Counted from the first letter of the stretch, positions 1 through 13,022 are shown. The stretch: 64,000 bases of DNA from Lactifluus volemus (GCA_022376515.1 WTXI01000006.1:1240001-1304000); one strand, 5' to 3'. Made by a program: numbers and translations. The notes: generated by a model not told the origin, from the sequence alone.

Positions 1-2217
1 TCTAATTCCTCTGACCCAATGTCCTCTCCCACAGTTTCCCAGCCCACGATGTCCATCGGCCCCCTGAGCTGGGATCGTGAATGAGACCAGTCCCGTTTTC
101 CAGCCCAAACTGACAGACAAAGAGCAATCATGCAAGCCAAAAGGTTCCAGTAGAGAGACTGGATATAACATTCCCGCCCGACTAGGCATTGATGTGCGCT
201 GGTTGACTGCTGCGCATCTGCGGGTAAATTACTGGAACTGGATGGTGTTTCGTGGGCATCAAGGTTGCGCCCGAAAGCAATTGACAAGACATTTCCTCCC
301 AAGACCGGAAAGATTGAAACGCCCCCCCAATTCTCGGAGAAATGAGCTGTATTATTGGTCACTCTTGGAGGTACTAAGAGAGGAAAAGAAACGACCCTAC
401 GCACCAAGCCCGAACCATTCGATGGCTATCGTTGGCAGCAGACCAAACCAACAACCATAAGCAAATCCCACAAGCCCACTCGCCATCCAAAGGTTGTGCA
501 CATCGTCTATTACCATGAGCGACAAAATCGCGAGGATAAAGACAACGACCACGAGCGGCAAACAGAACGAGCGTGGGACACGAATGCGCGACTTGGCTGC
601 ATCTGCGGCGAATCCAATGATTATGCGGCCAAAGCAATTCGCAAGGCTTAAGACCGATACTTGTGCGGCTTGCCATGCGGATGACTCCGCCTCATTATAG
701 GCTGGATTGTCATGCGCAAAGAGTGCTTGTGCGATAGAACCCACGTTATTGATATCTGAGGTGATGCCTGCAATAAGATGGGCCCTATATACACGAACAA
801 GGGAGACTCACACATTAATCCTGTACCGGCCACTTGGGAGTGTTAGCACAGTCGTCCAGACCAAACAGAAAAAAAATACCAACAAAGTGAGTGAGAAAGA
901 CACATGACCCAAAAGTCGACCGACTTCCATAATGTCCACCGGTACAAATCGACTCCACGTCCTTCCACAATCTTTTCCGTTGGAAGTTCCCCTTCAGGAA
1001 GAGATGTGGTGTGAGGTAGGCCGCGACTATGAAAGCTAGCAGACGGCGAAAGCTCCAACGAGTCAGACACTGTGACATGTGGAGTGCCTGCGTGCCGTTG
1101 TGCGGAGTGCTGCAATGCGGGCTTACGTGTTTCTTCTTCCTCATTCCCATCTGGATGAAAAAGTAAAGGGACTGAGCTCGAGCTGCGACGGATGTGATGT
1201 GGGAATTCATCAGCGTCGGACACAGATAGTGGCTGATAATCGTTTAGGGATCCATCCTCTACAGGTGTTATCCCATTTGAGGGCAGAGGGATTGGCCGCA
1301 CGAAGAAGAAGCCAAGGATCATAGGAAGCGCTGTACCCAGTGAAAGTACAAGCAAAAAATCCGATGTGTTACCTGGAAAGAGTATATGCGAGATGGAAGA
1401 AAAGAAGAATGCAGAGAGCCCAAAGCCGGCCATAACGAGACCGACAACGATGGCTCGCTGGATGGCTGTAAGGATACTCAGATAGGATATGGTAAAGGCA
1501 AAACTCACGAAGTGGTCCGGGAAAGTTTTAGCTGTGGTGTTCATGGCACTCGCCATGCCAGCATGTCCGCCAACACCAGTAATAAAGCTGCACGTGACAA
1601 GGAGTACCAAGTGCAGCTCGCTGAGCTTCGCTTCATCGCCAAGCCCTGCGTCAAAGACACCACGTATTCCAGAATAACCAGACAGGAGGAATATAAACGC
1701 GGCGATAAGAAGTGGTCGTGGACCGTTTGCGTCGACAACTTTGCCCACGAACGGGCCAGTCATGTATACTCCGACTAGAGATAAAATTAAAGAATGTACA
1801 CCAAGGGATGTATGAAAGTCGTACCGTTCCCAGCGACGGCAAATACGTTTAGCTGAGTATGTGTGAGATGAAGACGCGCGCCGAGCTGCGGGAGGTATGC
1901 TAGAAAAGGAAAAGTATGAATATAGGTATGCATCGAAGTTTGCATGTATGGGAAAGGGCTCTTGGGGGGCACGATAGTGAAATGGGATAGTGTGCGGATA
2001 TGAGACGAGCGAGATGTCTGTTCCAAGTTCGAGGGTTTGTCAACTCACCAGACACGACCTACAGGAAGAAATGAGGTTAACAAGATAGACCATAAATAGG
2101 GGCATGACATACATAGTTAGAACCCGAGCTGAGCGACACGAGTATCGAGGTGACGAGAGTGGTCAATCTTGCGACACTGAATAGACCCGGAACAGTTCCG
2201 GATCCAGAGCCACGCAT
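1..2217 (-). CDS. Major facilitator transporter, nodulin-like/MCH1-YMR155W type (3' end cut)
   Basis: Multi-pass membrane transporter of the fungal MFS group that contains yeast MCH1 and YMR155W; the substrate cannot be told. The start is the ATG at 2217 (MRGSGSGTVP), followed by an intron with donor GTATGT at 2112, a tiny exon and further short introns. The N half reads YLPQLGARLHL, then VGVYMTGPFVGKVVD, and runs to about 843 through hydrophobic helices (TCSFITGVGGHAGMASAMN) and a long Ser-rich cytosolic loop at about 950-1250. The C half has NNVGSIAQALF, SLANCFGRIIIGFAAD and GFAYGCWFGLLPTIAIEWFG; after an intron at about 340-400 it continues with HFSENWG and VFPVLGGN-like residues to position 1 without a stop, so the 3' end lies outside the window. 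The splice near 815-870 does not keep frame by eye. It is divergent from the Nudix gene across about 160 bp. Confidence 0.85.
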
Positions 2218-2379
2218 GGCTTAGTAGGATTAGACCTAGATAATAGGTGATTTCAACTCTGATTGAGCTGGTGTCGTAGTTGCAAATGGTCAACGAGACC
2301 TAAAAGGGAGCAAGGAAGGAAGCCTTCCCCACGGGGAGATCACTGTGATGGTCCGCTTCGGAAAGTTCCGACATGTCCT

Positions 2380-3877
2380 ATGTCACCACCGCGTTCCTCT
2401 ATCCTCACGTCCAACTTGGATTTATACAAATTTCACAGACCCAAGTTACGCGTACATGACACGCCCTACCCTTTGAAGCGTGAATCCGAGCTGTACAATC
2501 CACCCTTACGTGCTCCATCCAACCCTTACCGTTTCGGTTTCCAGATCCCTCAAGAACCTCTCGACGCATCGTACAAGCGTCCAGCTCCGCCATATCCACG
2601 CGCATGTTGTGCTGCTGTACTTGTGGCATTGTTCGTCGGGCGGGCAGGCGACCTTTACGTTCTACTCAGCCAGCAAGCTCCCTTTCTCTACCCTTGCCGT
2701 ATATCCTATAGCCGACCTCACCATAATAGACGAGCCAAAACCCTTACGTCATATGCTGGTGACACTGCACTCCCTGGAGGAAGGGTCGATGACGAGGATA
2801 AGACGATCGAGGATACCGCTGTGCGTTTCGATAGCATGCATCCACTTTGTTAAACTGATCGTGACAGGACTTTCCTCTAGAGACGAGAAGCATTCGAGGA
2901 GGTCCTAGCTCTCTCGCACTTTCTTCTACGGTGATGTTTTCGCTCACAATCGCGTAGATTGGCCTTCCGCAGGATAAGGCCAAACTACCCCTATTGTGTA
3001 TTCTTGACCCTTTTATTGTAGGAAATGAGGTGCTCGTAACTCCGTACGCTCACTCTTTCGTCTCCTTCTAAGCCACTCTCTTTACACGCACACATCACAC
3101 TCCCCCAGCGTAGTCGTGCTCATCCTCGACAACACCCTCCAGGTACGTAATGTCACAATCACAGCCCTATTCCCCCCCTGGTATCAATTCGCGACTTTGA
3201 ATTTTCTTCTTGATCTGTACTCAGCCCGTATTAAACGCCCCAGAAGTAGACACCCTCTTCTCTCACCCACTTGCCTCGTTCCTCTCCACCCAATTTCCCG
3301 AGCGTGCAGAACCGAGGGGACCGTTCCTCGAAGCGAAGCTCACGCCGAGACCGCCGCCCTTGAATTACAATATCACACGTACAGCGACGTGCCCTGGCCA
3401 TTGCGGTGGCTCGCGCACCCCGCTGACGTACATCCTCCCACCCGCGCAGTGCGCATGCACCGATTCCTCACTGGCCGCGAAGCCGGCGGGATCAAACCCA
3501 TCTACGGGCTTACCGCGTGCGTCGTTTCTTGCTCCTCCCCCCCCCCCCAAAAAAAAAAAAGCGGGGATTTGATCCCTATCAAGCAGTTTTTTCCAGTGTG
3601 TCTAGTGACTAATTGCCTATTTCTGCACAGCGCTATCCTCATCCGAACCGCGGCCATCGCTTACGGCCGTCCGCCAGAGTATCCAGTGCAGGCGCGCGAT
3701 GAGCCTGAGATTAACGAGCGCGTCGCGTGGTCGTTGCGCCACCCCGGGAAGAAACTTGAGGAAGCCATGCAGAGAGAAGGCTTCGATGGAGAGCGCGCAG
3801 CGCGGATTTGGGATAAATGGGAGGGCGGGAAATGGAGAAAGGGTAGGTTCCGAGGGCGGGTGCCATCCCGATTGTGA
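2380..3877 (+). CDS. Nudix hydrolase, CoA diphosphatase-like (NUDT7/PCD1 type)
   Basis: Likely hydrolyses CoA or oxidised CoA, by family resemblance to peroxisomal Pcd1/NUDT7. AAVLVALFVGRAGDLYVLLS precedes GDTALPGGRVDDEDKTIED; after an intron (2821-2880) comes ARREAFEE and, after another, IGLPQDKAKLPL. Together these form the Nudix box G-x5-E-x7-RE-x2-EE-x-G. Then follow VTP/VVVLILDN across an intron, PEVDTLFSHPLASFL, RMHRFLTGREAGG, KPIYGLTA and, after an intron holding a C12A12 tract, AILIRTAAIAYGRPPEY. The stop is at 3877. The frame does not join cleanly in two places: N-terminal LKNLSTHR (near 2570) lies in another frame from the AAVLVALFVGR segment, and YHTYSDVPW (near 3380) lies in another frame from the preceding exon. 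These are indels or unseen introns. The start at 2380 is tentative. Confidence 0.78.
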
Positions 3878-4170
3878 CGGTCATCGCAAGAGGTGGCGGC
3901 TATCATTCTACCTAAGCCTCTTACCCCCAAGAGAGCTTATTTCTTTTGCTGTGTTAGTACAATGGTACTTCCAGGGAAATGAATTTTACTATTAATGATC
4001 ATTAACTGCTTGTTGGGAGGCTTATCTAGTCTTATGAAGGCTCTACACTGGTCCCGTATGTGTCCACTGGTATCCTAAAAATTTGCAATCAAAACAAGTC
4101 CTTATATATAATTGGAGCTGGAATGTCCGGCGCAAGGCGAGAATGACTTGCAAGTCACCTAGCACGCACA

Positions 4171-7100
4171 TCACAAAACCAGTTGTCGGGTATAAAATTC
4201 TCGAGCGTTATCTAGCAGCCGCCGTTCGTGCACCGACCATTGAGACTGGACCTCTTCTTTCACGCGGTTCCGCGCGTCGGCTTGCATAGACTTGATGGAT
4301 ACGCTGAATGCCGCAGAGATGGGACGGTGGTCCGAGACATCTGCCTCGTATCGCTTGTAGTGCAGCTGTTCAACACGGGTCGGGTCACGCACGCGCCACA
4401 GCACCCGGTCGCACCACGCTGGGATGCGGCGCTTCTCTGACGTATCATACTCGGTACTGTGGAGGTCGTACTTGTACGTGGGTGGAAACGTAATGGGGCC
4501 TTCCATGAAGGTGTGCAGACGGACGTTAGTTTTCATCTCTTTCGTGAGTTGGTCGTGGATCAAAAGGCTTTGATACGTGTTCTGTTGGACGGAGGATACG
4601 ACCACGTCCCTTCGATGGTCAATTCGGTAGTTCAGGTCGCCGCTCATCTGTATATGTGTAAGTGCGCGGTTGACGCCCAACCTCCTGGGAACTCACGAAG
4701 ACAATCTCGTGGTCCAGAGCCATGGTACCATCGCCCCCGCCAACAAAGGCGGAGGTTTCGTCCAGGGTTTCCGGTTCTGGGAATAGCCTCTCATGTTCAA
4801 CGATTGCCGCAGCATCCGCATTCCGGTCGCGAACCCGTCTGTGTCCAGCAGCTAGGTGGCAATTCAGGAAGCACAAGGAAGTGTCGTCCATCAAAAGTCT
4901 GACCGCAACAGCGCCCTGGGACGTACTGCGTCACGATTCGAGATGACACTCGGATAGTATGGCACGTACCTTATTTCCAAATCTACCTCGCACACCCCGA
5001 GAAATGGTATGCGCTGCACAATCACGTGTCGTCGCCAGTTCCTTGTCCTTGACCAAAACACAGCTCAGCAGCCCAACGAGCTCTTTTGTGTAAAGAAGTT
5101 TGTATCGGTGATTCGGCAGCGCAAACGCTACTGCGCCAACGAGCTTGTCCGCCCATCGCCGATGCTCCGAGTGTAATGTACTCGAGGCACCTTCCAACCC
5201 TTTCTTCTTCTTAAGGAACTTCGCGACGTTCGCCTTGTCAAGCGGCACAACCTCCTGAAGGCCAAAAACGATGATGTCGGGGGAATCCACACTGTTCAGC
5301 GCCTCGTACAGGAAGGATGAATTCTCCTTGCTTCCGGATAATTGTTCAGGTTTGCAGGCGCCGATGTTCCACGAAATGAAGAGGATGGTAATATTACGGA
5401 AGTGGCTGAAGCTCTTCTCTACCTTCAAAAGTTCTGCGTCTGCCAGTAGTGGTGAGTTATCTCTAAAACGCAAACAGTCATTTAGATCGTTACCTTGCCA
5501 ATCTGCTCCCAGGAAGCCATCCCAAGTTTTGACATTGTCATCTCGACCGACACTGTAGACACACAACCTTCCGATCTTGTCAATGCTGTAGGGATCCACC
5601 GCAATCTTCTGCAATGGCAATGGTGACTGGCTATTCCAGTGAGCGACCCAATTATTGGTCATGACCCAAGGGCGCGAATCGACACTGTAGGCGGCAATAG
5701 TCCCATTCCTTCCGCCCACCCATAATCGATTATTGATCCCCACGAGACACAGCACATCCGAATTGGAGATGCGCATAGCCTCCTCACACACCGGAAGACC
5801 ATCGTCTGTAGCAAGCAACCAGACTGTGACGAAGCCACCTTCGTGACCGAGATAAACGTGGTCGGGGTCAGAAGGCAGGATCGTCCCTGACGTGACCGTG
5901 CCGACTTGATCCGTAGGTAATACGGAGCGTGTCGGCGATCCCGGAGTCCAGACGTCATAAATGCGCACAGAAGGGCCCCGTGTCCCTGGCGCAGTTGCTT
6001 CGCGCGCAGAAGTCCACAGCTTCCCTCCGAATATTCCAACGAATCCATGACTTTCAGTGATTCGAGTGTTGCGACCCGCAGCTGAAGCGAGACGAAGATC
6101 TTCTCCCGTAGCCCCAGGCGTCCAAATAGTGACTTTCCCAGTGTCATCAATTGATAGCATCGCATCGCCATGGCGGAGCATCCGCGTGATAGCAGAAAGA
6201 TGAATTGACAACCTTGTGCCAGTAAGCTGGCCAGTTGTTACGTCGAGCTCTAGCATGTGGCCATCTTTTGTACCGATCCAGACGTATCGGCCTTTACTTT
6301 GAGCTCCCTTCGCTGGACAAAACTCGAGACTGGTAGCCTTAAGTTCTTTAAGTCCCACGGCTTTGCCGTCAAGCACCAATATTGGACTCTCGGACAGGCT
6401 GAGATCATAGACTTTGACGTGGTGGCCAGTGGCTGCCACATAGACATGGCCAGCAGCACAGATGATCGCAGAGTGTGTTTGTGTCTGAACTTGGACAGAG
6501 TCGTACTTGTGACAACGAAGGACAGGAGATCGTCGTGACGAACGACTGGTATCCGGCATGGCATTCAAGAATTTACTCCTAGAGTCCTCTTCTTCGGCAG
6601 ACTCTTCGGACTCTTCGTCGGAGCTGATAGATGGACGAACAGCGGGTAGTTTATCACCAGGAGCGATCATGCGTGTTGGTGGGGGTGGGAGCTTTCCACC
6701 TGCAGCGCCGTGCCTCTGGCCTGTCGGAACTGAATGCACAGAGGGTGAACTCCCCTTCTCGACGTTATCCATATCGACGGCCTCCTCTGCATCGTCTGAA
6801 TCACGTGTAAGCTGTCTTGTAAACACAACAGGCCGGTGAGAGTGGGTGGGCGGGGGAAGGTGAACTACAGATGCATGGGAGTGAACTACCTGAGGGATGT
6901 GAAGTGTCGAGGGAATCCGCGATGAAGATTGTGAAGGGTAGGAAGGGGTGGGTGCCGATACCTTGCGTATTGTGGGTGGATGAGAGGGAGTAAGAGGTCG
7001 GCGCAGGGGAAGTGGCGGAGGCAGTGGTCCTGCGAAGGATGACACCGGTGACTCTGTCAGTAGCTCATCCGTCACTGCAGAGACTTTGGAAGAGCTGGAA

Positions 7101-8155
7101 CGTGGTGGCATCGGTGGTGGTGGCCCGCTCCGGTCACTTCCGCTAGGGACTCGGCTTAAATTACTCGCTGAAGCAGCATTAGAACTACTGGATGATGACC
7201 GAGAGTTTTTGCGAGCCGCGTAAGCGGTGGGTCTCTGCAGTGAGGGTGAAGGAGCAAGCGCTAATACATTTGTAGTGACGGCCTGCCCACCAACTTCCGG
7301 TTCAGATTGGTGGCCATTGGGATTTGGAGGATATGAAACACGGCCAGGACGACGTGGTAGATATGGCTTTGGACTGGGCCGCGGAGGGAGAGTAGGCGCG
7401 GTGTCGTCAAAGTTCGATTCAAAGGGGTTTGAGTAAGATGGGATTTGCGGGGGATGTACCTGCACCGGGCGTCGCGGTGTTGGAAGTGGAAGGGAGACAA
7501 CAGAACTAGTAGCGTGGTAAGCCTTTGCGCTTTTATTGGATTACACGTCTGCCCATGGATCTGCAGCGCTAGTGGTTCCATCGTAGATGGGTCCAGGGCA
7601 GCACATAATCGTTTGATAGGACTAGAAAGAACGATAGAAAGAAAAGGACTCACCCTTGGCTACTTGATGGTTCGTCAGCCGTGCCATCGGCCTCACGCTC
7701 GCGTCTGTAACTTCAGTCTGGTCCAAGCGGAGGTCAGGTACAGGAGGTGGGTTTCGCGCGGCGAGGCGTTGTTTGATAGATGATGGGCTCCGGTTCTCTG
7801 CTACATTATCCGGGGTCGCATGGAGTAAGGGAGGAGTGGAAGAGGATGGTGATTCGATTTGTTGTTTCGGTCCCCGCGACGGTGGTGGCGGCGGCGGACG
7901 CTTGCGTAACGAACTCTGGTCTGGCGGTGGTGATTTAAGAAGCACTGGGTCATTTGACGGCGTCGGCGAAGAGCGACGGCCTGGTGACTGCCTAGGGCTG
8001 AGTAAAGGGCTCTTGTCACCGGGGCGACGCGATGCAGTAGGGTTCGGAGGAAATGTCTTTGCCTTTTGCTCAAACAAACTTCTTAGGTCCTTCACAGCTG
8101 GAGTGATGCCGGTCTCGATGTCAATTTCTTGCGAGCGAGACGAGCGAGCAGACAT
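4171..8155 (-). CDS. Inositol polyphosphate 5-phosphatase with N-terminal beta-propeller/WD40-like domain
   Basis: Removes the 5-phosphate from phosphoinositides or inositol phosphates. The start is the ATG at 8155 (MSARSSRSQEIDIE). Exon 1 (to about 7640) and the first part of the long exon (about 7460-4970) encode a Pro/Ser-rich disordered arm with polyproline SH3-ligand-like stretches. A propeller-like section follows (VYVAATGHHVKVYDLSLSES, GTKDGHMLELDVTTGQL, VYLGHEGGFVTVWLLATDD, LWVGGRNGTIAAYSVD, VYSVGRDDNVKTWDG). The catalytic domain has ISWNIGACKP, VFGLQEVVPL, FLNCHLAAGHRRV, SGDLNYRID, IPAWCDRVLW and SDHRPISAAF, the full 5-phosphatase signature. Introns sit at about 4917-4969 and 4640-4690. 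About 1,270 residues in all, matching the size of fungal WD40-linked 5-phosphatases such as S. pombe SPAC9G1.10c. The catalytic frame is intact. A His-block Cys replaces the usual Ser (NCHLAAG for NSHLAAG). Confidence 0.93.
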
Positions 8156-8404
8156 CCTTCAACGGTTTGCGGTGGGTACGATGGCCGCGGACAGGGGAGA
8201 AGTCGTGGGGGTTGTGAATGTATTCAATTGCTTATTCAACTTATGACACCACTTGTTTTTGTCCCAGGCTTTCGCTTATCAAGGTCACCATGTATCATGA
8301 TGTATGTGGACGAAACACAGCAACACAGCATTGACATTGGCACTACCAAACAATTACGGTCCTTGTAACATATCCGTATCGAAGCGACAACAATTAGGAC
8401 ATCA

Positions 8405-10981
8405 TTAAAGCTTCTTCCGTTTATTGGGTGTATTGCCACCCTCGGGCTCAGAGTGGCCTCCTCTCTCCCTCAGCCTTTTGCTAGACCTCGACCCAGTGGG
8501 GCTAGTATCGCTCGCAACTGTTGTGTCATTTCCATGGCTTTGGCTGTCAACTCCTCTGGCGATATCACGTGGACTATTGTTGTAATCGGCACTAGTAGAG
8601 GCCGTGACGGCAACGTTCGGTCGATGCCTCGCTCTTGTTGGCGATGTTGGTGCTAGCAGGGGTGGGTGCGCTACAACTTTATCGTCATCCATTTGGCCGC
8701 TCTCCAGGTCCAGATCCGCTGTTGGAGCGCCTAAAGTTCGTGGTCCTGGTATTTTCGTAGGGGAGAGTGATTTGCCGTAACTCCTGCTGACAGTTGTGAA
8801 CTGGTTCAGGAACGGCGACCCATTCTCGCCGCTATCGCCTGGCCCCGCAGTGAAGCTCTTGTTGAAGCTTGAGACCCGCGAGAACGTCCTTGGTGTGCAA
8901 GGGCGCTCGGGGATGCCATCGGATTCGGAACCCTGTATGTCGATGCTGGTGGGCTCTGGGACTTTCACAACTCGAGCCAGTAAAGAACGGTAGCCCGCCT
9001 GGACGATACCAAAGAATCTGTGTTGCTCCTCAGCAATGTATTGGGCGAAGGGAAGAGAATGGGCGAACCGAACTTCTTTTGTATAGACGCGCAGGAGTAT
9101 CTCCGCGAAGTTTGCTGGCATGAGTAAAGAGAGATCTCCTCGCTGTGCGTGGAAGCATTCTAAATCCAAATCAAAGGGGTGATCCGGAGTATAGGTTGCA
9201 TAAGGCGTACTATTGGGCCGATTTTTTGGATAGAACTTCACAAAGTCCAGTGGGCTTTTGTCTTTCATCCCATAATGCATGGGGATCACTTTGACGATCA
9301 CCTTTTCTGGTGTGAGATCCTCGATATCTTCGGGGGTGATGGCATCACCCTCATCGTCGACCTCAGGATCTAAAGGAGACGTAGATTTTCCAACGCGGAT
9401 GGTACACCCCCGCTTTGCCTCGGCGACAATACCTTCGGGGGTAATATTTTCTTCAAGCAGCTCGCGGTGCTCCCAATCAAAGACTTTATAATCAACACAA
9501 CGATATAGGTCACGGTTCTGAATCCGCTCGAGAATTCTCTGTGCATCTCGAAGTTCCTGACACGATAGGTTAATATTGATCTAGCTAGAAATCAAAGGCG
9601 GTTAAGCTCACTGGTGCCTGGGAGCGCTGGATTTCCGTCCTGATATCGTCAGTGAGTCCAAGGTATCTCTTTGGATCATATATCTGTTCTGCGATCTTGA
9701 GGTATGGTTCCGCCGCAAGCATCGCATCAACTAGCATGTGTTCGATGGCCTTGGCTGTCAGCAGTTGCTTTTAGCATGCCAGACATACGCAACATAAGTA
9801 CGGACGGACCAGTTTTGTGGTTGTATATGCGCTTATGCATACTGAACCGTGTATAGCACAGTTCATAGATTTGATTTGCATCTTTGATATCATAGCAAAT
9901 TTGCTGGTCAATCACTCGTGCTGAGCTGATGAGGCTGTGAACTCCCGGATTGTATCAACTTGCTGGTCAGAGAAATGAAAACTCTTACCGGGTAAGAGAC
10001 ACGTTTTGATTGTCGCCAATTGCTCGGGCATCACGCGCAATATAGTCGAATCTAGCTGATTATGAGAGCCGAGTTAGGGAACGACGGTAACTTTACTTGT
10101 CCACATCGATGCCGTTCCTCTTGTTAGCAACGATCTCGAACAAGAACGGCTTCTCGTCGCTGCACAGAGATGAACATGGGAGGAACCAGAAAATGAACAA
10201 AAACGCAGACCTGCATCTAAACTTCTCACCGCTCTCGCCAGCTATGAGGGCCTTGATGAATTGAACTTCATCAGGTGGTATATCCAAGTCATATTGCTTC
10301 ATCATGTCATCAAACATCATTAATGACGCGTCTTCGTGTTGCCACCCCTTATCCTTGGGCAAAAACCCCGCTTCCCTATTACTAGATGTAAATGGCCCTG
10401 CCTTACAGTGAATGTACAGCTTACGATGCACGAGGAATGTATGTGCCATCCCACACGTGGCTCCAAGGCCCATGACCCAGGTCGTGACAAAGACCGGCTA
10501 GCTCGACACATCGAACATCGCGGTCTGTGATATCTAGCTCGGGCTGGGCACTCTTGAGGTGCACAACCATCTGGCGAGCCAAATAAGCAACACCTGGTTC
10601 AGTGTAGGGTGCATTTAGTCGTCTCTAGGTGACAGGTGCATACCTAAGCTGTGTTCAAAGCGATTGTGACACGCTCCAGGCCAGACATAGTAAGAAACGC
10701 CAAGTTGCTTGAGGTGTCGAAGACGTTGAAAGTGCTTCCTGCACGAGAGAATAATACGATCAATGTGGGTACATTAGGTGGACGGACAAAATACTTACGT
10801 GTCCACAACACTCCAAACATGCGGGCCCATTGTCACTAATACCACTTTGAAATGCAGTTTGGCCGGTAAGTGGAACGAGTAACACACCGTAACCATGGAC
10901 GTTGTCAGCTATAGAACGCATATTGTTTACCTTTCGTGCCCTCTGGTGAGATGCGACGATAGGGTTACTAGTATCTCCCAT
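8405..10981 (-). CDS. SAMHD1: SAMHD1-type HD-domain dNTP triphosphohydrolase
   Basis: Predicted to hydrolyse dNTPs to deoxynucleoside and triphosphate, controlling dNTP pools. The start ATG at 10981 gives [11 protein letters not shown]. There is no SAM domain; the HD core begins almost at once. In order: [52 protein letters not shown] (first metal His), [20 protein letters not shown] (the HD pair), [73 protein letters not shown] and [20 protein letters not shown], then [13 protein letters not shown]. These match human SAMHD1 block by block. About eight introns interrupt it. The last 150 residues to 8405 are a Ser/Pro-rich basic tail ending NTPNKRKKL, a plausible nuclear localisation signal. 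It is transcribed divergently from the PPR-like gene. Confidence 0.93.
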
Positions 10982-11369
10982 CTTTGATAGTTGGTCACGT
11001 TTGTGAATGAACATGAGGATGTAGCGTGCCCGACGATCTTCTGAGAAATAGCTGATAGCTTCGGCGCCCAATATCCGAGATACTGTATATCACCGGTCTT
11101 ACTGCGGTCTGCAGACGAGATTCTAGACGGAATGGCCGCGGATGAAAGAAGCGAACGAAGGGTAGACGGCGATTTGCCACCGCTACTGATTTAGCCGAGA
11201 TCAGCATGAGATCCCCGTTTCGCGGTCCGGCCTTTCCGTCAACGTTCGGTAAGTGCCGAGCCATGCATGTCATGTACAAGTTGACAAGTCACGCAGGACA
11301 ACGACTGTACTCACAAGGAGGCTATTATTAGGCACTCACTTACATTTTTACCGATACCTCCACTCTCCC
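10982..11369. promoter_or_regulatory. Divergent intergenic region (SAMHD1-like / PPR-like)
   Basis: About 390 bp between the SAMHD1-like start and the PPR-like start. It must carry both promoters. The open frames here have no recognisable domain, and I see no repeat or RNA gene. Confidence 0.45.
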
Positions 11370-13022
11370 ATGCTGCATGCATTCTCAAGACATTCATTTT
11401 TCCGGTTACAACTAAAGCGGTCGTCTCGCACTCTTGTTCCACAACTTATCCGTCCGTTCGCTTCCCATCCGTATACACCAGTGCTTTCTCCCAGTTATCT
11501 CTTAAGGAAGATCCCGCAGTGGTCAAGGAATAATCAACTCATTACCTCGGTTGGACGGCTGTTGAAACTAAGAAGCATGAAGAAGCTTTGAAATATTTCA
11601 AGAGCCGAATTTCTTCAATTCCTTCACGGGACCGCATTTCTCGCTTCGGCCTATATGAACGTGCTATTACCGTATTTGTTAACTACAAATACTTCAATGA
11701 TGCCCTTGAGCTTCACCAACAGATGTTTGCGGAAGGAATGTACTCGTCCAGTTGCCTCCGTGCCAAAATGCTTGTCTGCTCGGATATTGTCAAAGCGCCT
11801 CATGAACAAGGAGAGCTAGAGCCCCTTTTTTCCAAGCTTTCACACGTCCTCTCTCGCCCTTCATACTCGGAACGAAATCTCCGTGAGCTTCTTGACGTCG
11901 TGAGAGCCACCCCTTTGTCGATTCGCAGTTCGTTCGCAAACTGGTCGATGCCTTTGTCGACTCCAGAGTACCAGGATATCAACTGATGTTGACGACTGTC
12001 AACAAACTTTTCTGGCTCTACGCACACGTTGGAGTATAGACGCCGCAGAGGTCCTAGATGACTATCCACGACACGCGAACGCGGCACCATATACGACTCT
12101 AATAAGTGAACTCACAAACAAGGGTTCTCTGTCTTCTAAAAACATAAATTCCATACTGGATCAGATGAAGGAATTGAAAATCCCAGTTGATGTCCCTCTC
12201 TTCAATGTACTCATCCGATCAGCCGTACGACAAGGAAACTTCCAGCAAGCATTCGTCTTGTACGAAACGATTTGATGGAGCCCACCCCCCACATGATCCC
12301 GGATCATATACCTTTGGCAGCCTCTTCAACGCACTCCTGCGTCTGGCGACTCTCCGAAATTCGGCTGATCGCCCCCCACGCCAGCCACCAAACGCACCCT
12401 CACCACGCCAGCTCTTCCGTGAAATGCTCGAGTGTCACGTTCTCGTTCCCAAGAGCAATTCCGCGCAGCACCCAGTCGTGGCTGTATCGACTTTAAACGT
12501 TGCTCTTCGGCTGTTCATGCAAACCATGGATTACCCGGGGGCGTTCATCACATTACAGACGTTCCGTACCCTGGACTTGAAGCCCGACATCCGCTCTTAC
12601 CGCGCCGTCCTCAACAACCTCCTTGCACGCTTCAGGCTCGCCCTCCTCGCCGAACGGTCGTGGCACGCCACACCAGCTGGGCACTTAACTTTCTGGGCGG
12701 CGATCAGGGACGCGGGTTACAACTCGAAGACGTACGGTCCAAGGTCGCGGACGCGTTGCTGGAATTCTCCGTCGGAGGGACCAAATACGTGCTCCTGGAC
12801 TCGCGGTTCTACTGGGGAAGAGGAACCCCCAATGGATGCGGAGTGGGACGTCGAGCCGCTCGAGCGGTTGGTGGCAAAAGCCTCCTGTCAGCTATCTCGC
12901 CGAAGGTTGTGAGCGAGCAACGATCACAGCGCACACTTCGGGAGAAGCTGGCACCGTATTTTTACGAAATGGTGCCCGACAGGCTGTGGAGAGGTAGACG
13001 GTTGCGGAGAGCGACGGGTTAG
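11370..13022 (+). pseudogene. PPR-like mitochondrial protein gene with multiple frame breaks
   Basis: The ATG at 11370 opens an Arg/Ser/Phe-rich, acid-poor leader (MLHAFSRHSFFRLQLKR) typical of mitochondrial targeting. Coding homology continues in alternating frames: KKHEEALKYFKSRISS (about 11570), SRFGLYERAITVFVNYKYF, LRELLDVVRA, FVDSQFVRKLVDAFVDSRV (about 11930), IDAAEVLDDYPRHANAAPYT (about 12040), VPLFNVLIRSAVRQGNFQQA (12190, a clear helix-turn-helix PPR-like repeat), YTFGSLFNALLRLA (12300), AFITLQTFRTLDLKPDIRS (12545) and RSKVADALLEFSVGG. At least five one-base shifts occur with no plausible introns between segments. Either the gene is decaying or the sequence carries indels. PPR proteins act in organellar RNA processing or translation; a specific target cannot be assigned. 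Confidence 0.6.

Noticed and set aside
2263..2379. Upstream extension of the Nudix reading frame to 2263
   Set aside because: It would place the start close to the divergent transporter promoter, and the added residues do not resemble the family. The ATG at 2380 is preferred but uncertain.
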